A stretch of DNA of 47,756 nucleotides, from positions 1-47,756 of the forward strand of contig NZ_NTMG01000029.1 of NCBI RefSeq assembly GCF_002487355.1, in the 5' to 3' direction. Each line of letters begins with the position of its first letter. Within the stretch, counting starts at the first letter, position 1. The stretch is from Candidatus Methanoperedens sp. BLZ2. GTDB lineage: Archaea > Halobacteriota > Methanosarcinia > Methanosarcinales > Methanoperedenaceae. Under the pieces are notes generated by a model, which worked only from the letters and a program-made list of their open reading frames with translations, made no database searches and was not told the DNA's origin. Below are positions 40,701-47,756 of this stretch, piece by piece. The position numbers and the translations under genes were made by a program.

Positions 40701-43217
40701 TCAAAATCTTGGCGGCTCAAAGCGCACGGTCGCCGGGCCGAATAGCGTATATGCCAGACCGAGAGGGTTATTGAGTTCCATGAAATGTCGCCGGGCGTTC
40801 AGCAAAACGCTGCCAGCCTGTCCCCCGGCGAGAAAGTCCCCCAGAAATTTTTCTGCAAACGGATGTGCAAATTCTACAGTCATAGGACATTCCGTCCCTA
40901 TTACGCCACTAGCGCCGCTCGTAAGGAAAAAATGAATAAAGCTGTCCGACAAAGAGGGAGTTACCTGTGCGGATTCGCACATGTTCAATATAACGAAAGG
41001 ATGGGACTGGAAATGGAGATCTTTAATCTTGTAAAGCTCTTCAAGATACAGCTTTCCATTGGATAGCTCGATCCAGGAACTATCCGGTTCGAATTTTTTT
41101 TTCTTTATGCTTTCATACAATAGTCTGTAGGTCTCAAGCAAGGGTGAGTTCTCATCCAGACTCTCATACCGCCTGATAAATAAATCAAGGTTCAATCCGC
41201 CACCGATGTCAGCCCGGCGGTGCCGGGTATAGCCATGAGTGTAGAAGTAGAGAATATGAGCATCGCATTTGCTCAATAGCTTTATACAATCATCTGCGTC
41301 TGTGATGGGAGGAGTGACTTCAAGGCTACCTGCGCTTCTTGCCTTTAAGTTTTCCAAAAACGATATTTCTTTGTCTGCATTCCTGAAGGCTTCCCACAAC
41401 ATGAACCCGAGCTTGAGCCTGTCTGCAATCTTAACAGGCTCATCTGTCCCTTTATTTCTGTTGGGCAACTGCTGTTCAATGCAATATCTGAGTCCCCAGA
41501 ATCCCTCAAGATCCGGGAGTTCATAATCCTTACGCGATATATCTCTGTCATAGAGCAATGCCCATGGGAACACAAAGCTTGCAGCATTCTGATGAAGGGA
41601 AATTTGAACGATCCCTCCCTGCCTGACAGTATGGTTTTTTAACCACTCACCTATCCTGTATATTGAGGTGTCCTTTTCAAGCATGAACAGTTTTGTCCAG
41701 AGCGTTTGACCTGCTCTGGCAAGCATGCGAACGCTCGCAATGAAATCATCCTTTTCCCCTTTCAGTCCCGAGGTAAAAGTATTACTCATCGCAATGTCGT
41801 ACCAGATATTTCGGATGTTTAACAGGAGGTCTTCCAGGTCTGGTGCCGGGAGGTAAGCCGTAGCTGTTAAAACCATTTTTTGATCCGGGGATTTGAAGAA
41901 GGCAAAGGTGAATGAAAAGCTCTCTCCCTTTTTGTTTATGTCAATATGCAAATCCCTGGGCATGATCTTATCAAAGTCCCGGTAATCAAGCTCCCGTCTT
42001 TCCTGTTCAAGCCAAAAAGGTTCTTCCAACCCCAATCGTGGCCGGATTGGATCATCAAACCCGCCAACGACTTCGGCATATATCATAACAACCTCGATGA
42101 GATTGAATTCATAATAAAGGCGGATTCTGATCTGGGTTAAGTCGTCCTTACTGTTAGACTCCTTTAATGGTGTGACATGGAAAATGGCATTCTCTATGGA
42201 GTCACCGTGAGGCGGGAGAATCAGTGTCTGGGTTGGATCTTTAATCGTAATGTAATCTTCGTGTTCCGTTGTTGCTGTTACCATGAGAGTTACATTTTGC
42301 TCCTGTCCGGGTTCCTGAATAGGAGCCCTTTTATCCCCTTTAAAAGGGATACCTTTTATCTTGGTCCGCACCGCTACTTTCAGTTGATATTCCTGCCCTG
42401 TTTGCAGCGTGTGCCCCTTCAGTACTTCCTGGCCCTGTTTGCTTCCTTCAGCGTAAATAAAGGTAAAATCGGCGTATCGCGGCGAAGGTTCGACGAGAGA
42501 AACCTCGCTGATTGGTTTGCGCATGTCTATCTTTCTATCGACAGGCACATCTATCCGATCCATGCCAAGATCACTCTTTTTGGATTCCCACTCTTTTACG
42601 TACTTTGTTTCCATTGATTTCTTGAATCTTGGCCTGGTTACTGATGCACGTACTCCGGGTTTTTTCTGCTCTAACTTTGGCGGTTCCACTTCTGGCAGGT
42701 CTAATTGTGGTTCCACATATACTCCCCGCTCTGACGGTTTGGCTCTTTTTAAGGCGGGCTTTCTGGCCATAGCTTGTAATGGAAAGAGAGTTCGGATATT
42801 TTCTGAAATCAAACTCTGTATATCCTCAGGGATTTTATCGAAATAGGTTGATACAATCTGTTCAATACGGGATACGAACTTATCATTTTTAGAAAATTTT
42901 AGCAATAATTCATTTCTTAAATTTTCGGGCAACTTGTCGAAGTATGCATCTAAAATATTAATCACAAAAATAACCGCTTCCTCTTTTTCCGAGAGCCTGA
43001 GCAACACATCATTTCTTACATCTTTAGAAATCATGTTGAATTTAATGAGGAGAATACGCCCCAAAGTCCCGGCAACCTCATTCTTTTCAGAGAGCCTGAG
43101 CAGCAGCTCATCTCTTTTGTTCTCAGGAATATTATCAAAATTATCCTCTAAATTCCGGCCTTCTTCCCTGATATCCTCAGATGTTTCAGAAGAAATGCCA
43201 ATATCTTTTCCACCCAT
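40701..43217 (-). CDS. CHAT-domain caspase-like protease
   Basis: An 838-residue protein. Residues about 20-145 hold three helical repeats of about 37 residues (NIPENKRDELLLRLSEKNE, MISKDVRNDVLLRLSEKEE, KLPENLRNELLLKFSKNDK). A basic, proline-rich linker (150-230) and a beta-rich region (245-390) follow. The CHAT protease fold is C-terminal: the dyad is His661 in ILYFYTHGYTRH and Cys747 in VILNMCESAQ, then SGASGVIGTECPMTVEFAHP and ARRHFMELNNPLGLAYTLFG. It is cytoplasmic. The ribosome site AGGTGA precedes the ATG at 43217. CHAT enzymes often cut a neighbour in defence or cell-death systems; the next gene encodes a small membrane protein. Confidence 0.85.
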   Translation of the reverse strand: MGGKDIGISSETSEDIREEGRNLEDNFDNIPENKRDELLLRLSEKNEVAGTLGRILLIKFNMISKDVRNDVLLRLSEKEEAVIFVINILDAYFDKLPENLRNELLLKFSKNDKFVSRIEQIVSTYFDKIPEDIQSLISENIRTLFPLQAMARKPALKRAKPSERGVYVEPQLDLPEVEPPKLEQKKPGVRASVTRPRFKKSMETKYVKEWESKKSDLGMDRIDVPVDRKIDMRKPISEVSLVEPSPRYADFTFIYAEGSKQGQEVLKGHTLQTGQEYQLKVAVRTKIKGIPFKGDKRAPIQEPGQEQNVTLMVTATTEHEDYITIKDPTQTLILPPHGDSIENAIFHVTPLKESNSKDDLTQIRIRLYYEFNLIEVVMIYAEVVGGFDDPIRPRLGLEEPFWLEQERRELDYRDFDKIMPRDLHIDINKKGESFSFTFAFFKSPDQKMVLTATAYLPAPDLEDLLLNIRNIWYDIAMSNTFTSGLKGEKDDFIASVRMLARAGQTLWTKLFMLEKDTSIYRIGEWLKNHTVRQGGIVQISLHQNAASFVFPWALLYDRDISRKDYELPDLEGFWGLRYCIEQQLPNRNKGTDEPVKIADRLKLGFMLWEAFRNADKEISFLENLKARSAGSLEVTPPITDADDCIKLLSKCDAHILYFYTHGYTRHRRADIGGGLNLDLFIRRYESLDENSPLLETYRLLYESIKKKKFEPDSSWIELSNGKLYLEELYKIKDLHFQSHPFVILNMCESAQVTPSLSDSFIHFFLTSGASGVIGTECPMTVEFAHPFAEKFLGDFLAGGQAGSVLLNARRHFMELNNPLGLAYTLFGPATVRFEPPRF

Positions 43218-43245
43218 TGTTTCACCTACCAGTGTTTATTAAAAT

Positions 43246-43297
43246 TTGAATCAATCATATATTAAACTACCTTGAATCAATCATATATTAAACTACC
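43246..43297 (-). repeat. Perfect 26 bp tandem duplication, promoter of CHAT gene
   Basis: Two identical copies, 43246-43271 and 43272-43297, each starting TTGAATCAATCATATATTAA on the plus strand. Read on the minus strand each holds TTTAATATATGATT, a TATA-like box facing the CHAT gene, whose ATG is 29 bases away. The duplication gives the gene two core promoters in series. Perfect identity suggests that it is recent. Confidence 0.8.
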
Positions 43298-43350
43298 GGT
43301 AAGCAGGAGGAAGGTGTTAACTAAGTTAACAGCCCCGCCTCCTAAAACAT

Positions 43351-43929
43351 TTACTTCCAGATCTTTCCATTATAACTATTTGTCACAGGGCACCCCATGC
43401 AGCGGTTCGATATATGATGATTACAGTCTTTGCAGTTGCATCCGTTACCGCATGGAGGTGTATCGCTGAACTCAAAATTCATTTTTATTGGCATTACAAA
43501 GTCTTTCATCGCTGCTATAACGATACTGACCTCAGCAGCCCTGACCAGAGGATTGCTCCTGAGGTGGCCGTCAACTATCGCTTCCAGGGTGGCGATATCC
43601 TCGCCAACGAAGAAAAGACATAAGTTGTGTTTTCCTGAAACGATAAGGCCGTTTAAGAAATATGGGCAATCCTTAAAAATATCAAGAACAGACGAAGTGT
43701 TATTTGCTATTACATCTACCTTTGCCATATACAGGTTCACTTCTTTCAGGTTCATTCCTACGATATGTGAAAGAGCGCCCTTTTGTTTTAATTTGTGAAT
43801 CCTTGCGCTAACGGAGGGCTGGGATATCTTGAGTTTTTCTGCCATTTCGCTCTGGGACATTTCAGGATATTTTTCAAGAAGAGATAATATTTCCCGGTCT
43901 CTTTTGTCAAGGTCAAGGAATTCTTTCAT
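43351..43929 (-). CDS. Lrp/AsnC-type regulator with cysteine-rich C-terminal tail
   Basis: A 192-residue regulator. An AsnC winged HTH (1-62: LDKRDREILSLLEKYPEMSQ, then AEKLKISQPSVSARIHKLKQ) is followed by an alpha/beta domain of the Lrp type and a tail at about 158-182 with many cysteines and two histidines: CGNGCNCKDCNHHISNRC followed by MGCP. This may bind an iron-sulfur cluster, zinc or copper, and make the regulator sense redox or metal. It is divergent from a ferredoxin gene 125 bases away, which it may control. Confidence 0.85.
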   Translation of the reverse strand: MKEFLDLDKRDREILSLLEKYPEMSQSEMAEKLKISQPSVSARIHKLKQKGALSHIVGMNLKEVNLYMAKVDVIANNTSSVLDIFKDCPYFLNGLIVSGKHNLCLFFVGEDIATLEAIVDGHLRSNPLVRAAEVSIVIAAMKDFVMPIKMNFEFSDTPPCGNGCNCKDCNHHISNRCMGCPVTNSYNGKIWK

Positions 43930-44054
43930 TAGTTCTCATATTTACATAGAATATTATATAGTTTTCTATAATTTACTATAAAATACCTCTATATTCTTAT
44001 TATTTATAACCAAAATCCTTATAAGTTATAAAATCGTTTATTATATGATAATAT
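43930..44054. promoter_or_regulatory. Divergent control region between Lrp-type regulator and ferredoxin
   Basis: 125 bases, very AT-rich. ATAGAA (43946-43951) and TTCTAT (43964-43969) form an inverted repeat with a 12-base gap, and CTATAATTTACTATAAAAT continues the pattern. TATATGATAATATATG just before the ferredoxin ATG holds its TATA box. The likely operator of the regulator is here. Confidence 0.4.
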
Positions 44055-44771
44055 ATGAATAGAGATATTGTATTTATAGATGAAGAAAAGTGTAACGGCT
44101 GTGGTATGTGTATTCCCAATTGTGCCGAAGGAGCAATAAAGCTGATCAATGGAAAAGCAAAACTGGTCGATGACAGGTTTTGCGATGGTCTCGGTGCTTG
44201 CCTGGGGCACTGCCCGCAGGGTGCGATCACTATAACAAAAAGGAACGCACCCGAATTTGATGAAGAAGCAGTAAAAAAACACCTTCTGGCCGAACCTGGA
44301 ATCTTTGAGAAAAAAACTGAAAAGAATATCCCATGCGGCTGTCCGGGAAGTATGGCAATGGATTTGAGAAGCGAGAAAAAGGCTCCTGTAGTCCGGGGAC
44401 GGCAAAATGCAGAACTGAGACAGTGGCCTGTGCAGCTTATGCTTGTTTCACCCGATGCATCGTATTTTAAGGACGCTGACCTGCTCATAGCTGCTGACTG
44501 CGTACCTTTCGCATATCCCAATTTTCATTCGGATTTCCTCAAAGGAAAATCGTTAATAATCGGATGTCCAAAGCTTGATGATGCACAATATTATGTAGAA
44601 AAGCTGACAGAGCTTATCAAGAAAAACAATATTAAAAGTATTACACTTGTTAATATGGAAGTTCCCTGCTGTTTCGGGCTCCAGCGAATTGTTGAGGAAG
44701 CTGTAGGTAAGTCAGGGAAGATCATGCCTATCAGACAGACAGTGATAACGATACGGGGAGAAAAGCAGTGA
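44055..44771 (+). CDS. Ferredoxin-domain iron-sulfur protein
   Basis: A 238-residue protein. The N-terminal 60 residues are a 2[4Fe-4S]-type ferredoxin: CNGCGMCIPNCAEGAI is a full set of four Cys, and the second, CDGLGACLGHCPQGAI, has Gly48 where a Cys is usual and so has three of four. The rest (VQLMLVSPDASYFKDADLLI, ADCVPFAYPNFHSDFL, IIGCPKLDDAQYYVEKLTEL, NMEVPCCFGLQRIVEEAV) is a conserved domain often seen in anaerobes with a Cys pair. A second cysteine set (PCGCPGS near residue 94) joins the two. Its role is unknown but redox-linked. It is divergent from the Cys-rich Lrp-type regulator. Confidence 0.85.
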   Translation: MNRDIVFIDEEKCNGCGMCIPNCAEGAIKLINGKAKLVDDRFCDGLGACLGHCPQGAITITKRNAPEFDEEAVKKHLLAEPGIFEKKTEKNIPCGCPGSMAMDLRSEKKAPVVRGRQNAELRQWPVQLMLVSPDASYFKDADLLIAADCVPFAYPNFHSDFLKGKSLIIGCPKLDDAQYYVEKLTELIKKNNIKSITLVNMEVPCCFGLQRIVEEAVGKSGKIMPIRQTVITIRGEKQ

Positions 44772-44854
44772 AAGTTTTTATTTTATAGTTGACCACTTAT
44801 AAAAATTGTTGCCTGTGTCACCATATATATACTACCATCACCAAGTCAGGAACC

Positions 44855-46735
44855 ATGCCCCATTATCTTGGAGAACTACTGCTATACTGGTGTCCTTCCT
44901 GCAATCTTCCGGTACTCGGAAAAACCTGCGCTTGCGGCCTGTCCACAAAAAAAATTGAAGTAACACCCCCGGGTGACATCAGGCCAGCTTTTCCATACGA
45001 TATAAATCTCATCAACAGCACAACAGAGAAACAATTCGGCCTCAAACTCATCCCCGAAGGCCATCTTGTAGTCCTGAACAAGGCCCCTTATGAAGACAGG
45101 ATGGATGAAGTGATTTTTGACGGCGCGATCATGGGTTCTATCCGATTCGAACTTGAAAAAATGGACTGGGTATTCATTCCAAGGCTTGAGGGAGCAAGGC
45201 GTCTTGTGAATGGGACAAAATGCATAGTTATCGATAAAGGCGCTGTTAATTTTATTATGAAAGGTGCATCTGTGCTTGCGCCCGGTGTTAACGAGGCCAA
45301 TCCCGGTATTGTGGAGGAAGATGAGGTAATTATCCTGACGCCTGAACATGAAGTGATAGCTACGGGCAGGGCAAGGATGAGCGCCCAAAGGATGCTCACT
45401 CATGAAAAGGGCATGGCTGTAAAAACACGATGGCACGATAAACCGCGTGCTCTGGAACAACAGCAACCCACAGAACAGGCAAAAACCTGGGATGATGCAG
45501 TGCAGGCAAATATCCATATTCTTCGAACACGTGAAGAAAAAGCTCATAGTTTTATAAAAAATGTGGTTGAAACCCAGAAAAGACCTGTGACTGTTTCATA
45601 TTCAGGCGGGAAAGACAGTCTTGTCACGCTGCTTCTTGTGCGTGACACCTCAACGGAATTTGATATCCTGTTTGCTGATACGGGTCTGGAGTTCACTGAA
45701 ACCGTAGAAAATGTCAAACAAACAGCAAAGGAGCTTTCTTTACCATTGAAAATCCATTCATCAGGTGATTCATTCTGGCAGTCCATAGATAATTTCGGGC
45801 CTCCGACTGTGGAAGCAAGATGGTGCTGCAAAGTCTGCAAGCTCGGGGCGATCACACAGGTCATAGAACAAAACTATGAGAACGGTTGCCTCACATTTAT
45901 CGGTCAGCGAAAATATGAAAGCCAGATAAGGGCCAACAGCGAGCATATCTGGAAAAACCCCTCTGTTGGAAACCAGATCGGTGCCACCCCGATCCAGAAC
46001 TGGACTGCGCTTCATGTATGGCTGTACCTTTTCTGGAAAAAAGCAAAATACAATCCGTTGTATGAAGAGGGATTTGACAGGATCGGATGCTGGCTTTGCC
46101 CTTCGGCAAGCATGGCTGATTTTTCAAGATTGTCCCAGATCCATCCTGAATTGAGTGAAAAGCTTGAAAAATACCTTAAAAGTTATGCTTCCCGTAACGG
46201 ACTGTCCGATGAATGGGTAAAATACGGCTTCTGGCGATGGCAGGCACTCCCTAAATCAATAGGTATGATCGCGCAAAAGCTGGGAATAAACATTGTACCG
46301 AAAAATGAAAAGAAACCCGCCCAATTCACATTGACTGCTGGATACCGCCCATGCAAAGCAGGAGGCATCACGGCAGAAGGAAGTTTTGGGACTCCTTTGA
46401 ATCTTTCACTTATTGAAGAATCAGGTTTCATGACCCTGATAGGTGAAACAAATTCAATTGACGGCGTGATACTTGTTTCGCAAAATGAGAATAATGTCCA
46501 TGTATATGCAAGCGGGACAGTGGTTGCAAGAGGCGGGAATGAGGATGAAGCCAGGGAATTAGTACAACTTGCGCAAATATCAATAAGGCGGGCAGTATTA
46601 TGCACCGGGTGCGGCGTATGTGTGGGCAAGTGTGCGGTGCGGGCGGTAAGCGTCAACGGGACTGCAAGAATAAGTGAGAAGTGCACCCGTTGCGGGAAAT
46701 GCACATGGTCATGTCCTGTGGTGAAGTTCAGGTAA
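44855..46735 (+). CDS. PAPS-reductase-like multidomain protein with PUA and ferredoxin parts
   Basis: A 626-residue archaeal protein of the COG0175 type. An N-terminal zinc ribbon (CPSCNLPVLGKTCACG) is followed by a PUA-like domain (GAVNFIMKGASVLAPGVNEA onward), the adenine-hydrolase PP-loop TVSYSGGKDSLVTLLLVRDT, a CCKVCKLG cysteine set and the sulfonucleotide-reductase part ending near 470, then a C-terminal ferredoxin with CTGCGVCVGKCAVRAVSV and CTRCGKCTWSCPV. The frame is open from 44789, but AGGAACC before the ATG at 44855 and the start of the zinc ribbon favour it. The family probably thiolates or reduces a sulfur substrate or RNA; exact substrate unknown. Confidence 0.88.
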   Translation: MPHYLGELLLYWCPSCNLPVLGKTCACGLSTKKIEVTPPGDIRPAFPYDINLINSTTEKQFGLKLIPEGHLVVLNKAPYEDRMDEVIFDGAIMGSIRFELEKMDWVFIPRLEGARRLVNGTKCIVIDKGAVNFIMKGASVLAPGVNEANPGIVEEDEVIILTPEHEVIATGRARMSAQRMLTHEKGMAVKTRWHDKPRALEQQQPTEQAKTWDDAVQANIHILRTREEKAHSFIKNVVETQKRPVTVSYSGGKDSLVTLLLVRDTSTEFDILFADTGLEFTETVENVKQTAKELSLPLKIHSSGDSFWQSIDNFGPPTVEARWCCKVCKLGAITQVIEQNYENGCLTFIGQRKYESQIRANSEHIWKNPSVGNQIGATPIQNWTALHVWLYLFWKKAKYNPLYEEGFDRIGCWLCPSASMADFSRLSQIHPELSEKLEKYLKSYASRNGLSDEWVKYGFWRWQALPKSIGMIAQKLGINIVPKNEKKPAQFTLTAGYRPCKAGGITAEGSFGTPLNLSLIEESGFMTLIGETNSIDGVILVSQNENNVHVYASGTVVARGGNEDEARELVQLAQISIRRAVLCTGCGVCVGKCAVRAVSVNGTARISEKCTRCGKCTWSCPVVKFR

Positions 46736-46763
46736 TATTTGCAGTTATTTTATCGTAATATTT

Positions 46764-47687
46764 TCATTTTCCATCAAGCAGCGTCAATGACCTTATCCAT
46801 TCCCCTTTAGGTTCCCTCGTTGTCCCCACGATAAGCCGTTTCACATTTCCCACGATCTCAACCATGCCGCGCGCTTCAATTCGCTCGCCCACTAACGCTT
46901 GCCCTGCATAGGTATGTGTATATGACAGCACATAACTAATTTCAGGATGGTCAATTTTATAGATCGCAGGGCTGTCGAATGCAAAGTCAGCATTTGTGAC
47001 TGTCGCTTCAATGGTCTTATTGCCAGCATCGGTTCCGCGTAAACATGGCTCTATATCCTTCCAGTCACGAACATAAAGCAGGTCAAAATACGTTCCTCCC
47101 ACCATTCCCCTGTTACCTTTCCTGATCTCATGGAGCAGGAATTCATCAAACGAGATATCAGGCCTGCGCTTCTTATAAATATCCTGCCACATATCATCAC
47201 TGATTTCTGTGATAGGGTTTTTCTTTTGTTTTTCCCGCCGGATAATATCACGCGCAGTGAACCATGAGCTTCCATAAACGATAAAATCAATGTCCGATGA
47301 TCCTATTTCAAGACCGGGAAGAAGAGACCCGGTAACACCCATATTTTCAAGAGGCACATGTTTTTCAAGCGATTTTACAATTGCCTTTACTTTTTCGTTC
47401 TTCTCTGTTATCTGCGGCAGTCTTTTATCAGGTGCAAGTATCTCTTTGACCGAATCCCATGGCACGATATGCACATCGCTCACCCATTCCGGGCGGGCTT
47501 TCCTCATGAATATGAATGCATCATCAAAATCCATTTTGCGATATTTTTTCCCGGTTCCCCTTGTGCCCTGTGGGTCAGGAACATATCTCAGGATCGAGCG
47601 AATCCCGTCTTCATGGCAGTAATCTGCGACTGCAAATATCCAGTCGTCTTTTGTTACGATAAAATCACGAAGTCGTGTACGGAGCAT
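46764..47687 (-). CDS. Archaeal predicted nucleotidyltransferase
   Basis: A 307-residue protein. Pol-beta-type nucleotidyltransferase motifs are MGVTGSLLPGLEIGSSDIDF (Gly-Ser then Asp-x-Asp), with the third Asp probably in GTYFDLLYV. The N-terminal half (MLRTRLRDFIVTKDDWIFAV) and the C-terminal third (GERIEARGMVEIVGNVKRLI) are conserved parts of unknown function, the last one OB-like. I recall this family in archaeal genomes but not its substrate. The start ATG is 10 bases from the hairpin at 47698, which may mark an insertion-sequence end. Confidence 0.8.
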   Translation of the reverse strand: MLRTRLRDFIVTKDDWIFAVADYCHEDGIRSILRYVPDPQGTRGTGKKYRKMDFDDAFIFMRKARPEWVSDVHIVPWDSVKEILAPDKRLPQITEKNEKVKAIVKSLEKHVPLENMGVTGSLLPGLEIGSSDIDFIVYGSSWFTARDIIRREKQKKNPITEISDDMWQDIYKKRRPDISFDEFLLHEIRKGNRGMVGGTYFDLLYVRDWKDIEPCLRGTDAGNKTIEATVTNADFAFDSPAIYKIDHPEISYVLSYTHTYAGQALVGERIEARGMVEIVGNVKRLIVGTTREPKGEWIRSLTLLDGK

Positions 47688-47690
47688 CGG

Positions 47691-47756
47691 TCAATTACCC
47701 CCGGTTGAAACCGGGGGCTTGTAACTATGCTTCATCTCAATTCCTGTTATGGCTTT
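47691..47756 (-). mobile_element. Possible IS200/IS605 right end with hairpin, cut by window edge
   Basis: At 47698-47717 CCCCCGGTT, GA, AACCGGGGG forms a 9-bp GC stem with a 2-base loop. On the minus strand, a frame reads KAITGIEMKHSYKPPVSTGG then a stop, and the hairpin sits at its end. This is the plan of the right end of IS200/IS605 elements, where the transposon hairpin overlaps the end of tnpB. Only 66 bases are visible, so a plain terminator or REP-like hairpin is equally possible. Confidence 0.35.

Overview
The window is a 47.8 kb stretch of archaeal chromosome. Archaeal hallmarks are an ABCE1/RNase L inhibitor, transcription factor S, a deoxyhypusine synthase, a stand-alone ATP-pyrophosphatase subunit of GMP synthase, an archaeosine radical-SAM enzyme, a DRG-type GTPase, FilR1-type and Bat-type HTH regulators, a PGF-CTERM surface protein and TATA-like boxes ahead of many genes. 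The mix (Kor-type oxidoreductase, aldehyde ferredoxin oxidoreductase, HdrA-like and ferredoxin proteins, HTH families common in methanogens) suggests a Methanosarcinales-like methane-metabolising euryarchaeon, perhaps close to Methanoperedens. That placement is an inference from gene forms, not a computed phylogeny.

Layout. 0-1 kb: a dead transposase and an orphan HicB. 1.2-10 kb: a zinc-ribbon membrane protein; abce1, an EMC6-like membrane protein and argB; a V4R-like protein with an unknown partner; a triple-PAS protein; a TPR gene made of near-identical 120 bp units that looks 5'-truncated; an M20 peptidase. 10.1-13 kb: DRG GTPase, Nudix hydrolase, TFS, LeuD-like subunit, cupin.

13.1-29.9 kb is the region of greatest interest. 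It starts with a FilR1 regulator and a divergent UbiA prenyltransferase. A tightly packed plus-strand run follows: small ORF, polyprenyl synthase, geranylgeranyl-reductase-like flavoprotein, an HdrA-N/ferredoxin/DUF116 fusion, a protein-prenyltransferase-beta-like toroid, a MoaD/ThiS-like protein ending in GG, a threonine-synthase homologue without the PLP lysine, a CobW/COG0523 GTPase, an aquaporin, and an exported toroid with a DxDD motif. A divergent Bat-type regulator separates this from a second run: ArsA-like ATPase, ArsD-like thioredoxin-fold protein, PGF-CTERM surface protein, two FtsX-like permeases and their ATPase. Four-base ATGA overlaps and 1-15 bp gaps imply operons. I read the whole as one candidate system that makes or attaches an isoprenoid product, with a sulfur-carrier/pseudo-PLP/Fe-S module of unknown chemistry and an export module. 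I do not recognise it as a described pathway.

29.9-47.8 kb is mostly housekeeping: aldehyde ferredoxin oxidoreductase, deoxyhypusine synthase, a lone ABC ATPase, GMP synthase subunit B, a VapBC-type pair, RaSEA, 2-oxoacid:ferredoxin oxidoreductase (beta, gamma-alpha), then a CHAT-protease gene with a small membrane-protein gene, an Lrp-type regulator with a cysteine-rich tail divergent from a ferredoxin, a PAPS-reductase-like multidomain protein, and a nucleotidyltransferase. A strong hairpin resembling an IS200/IS605 end lies at the right edge. The deoxyhypusine synthase and CHAT genes each have a tandemly duplicated 25-26 bp TATA-containing block just upstream.
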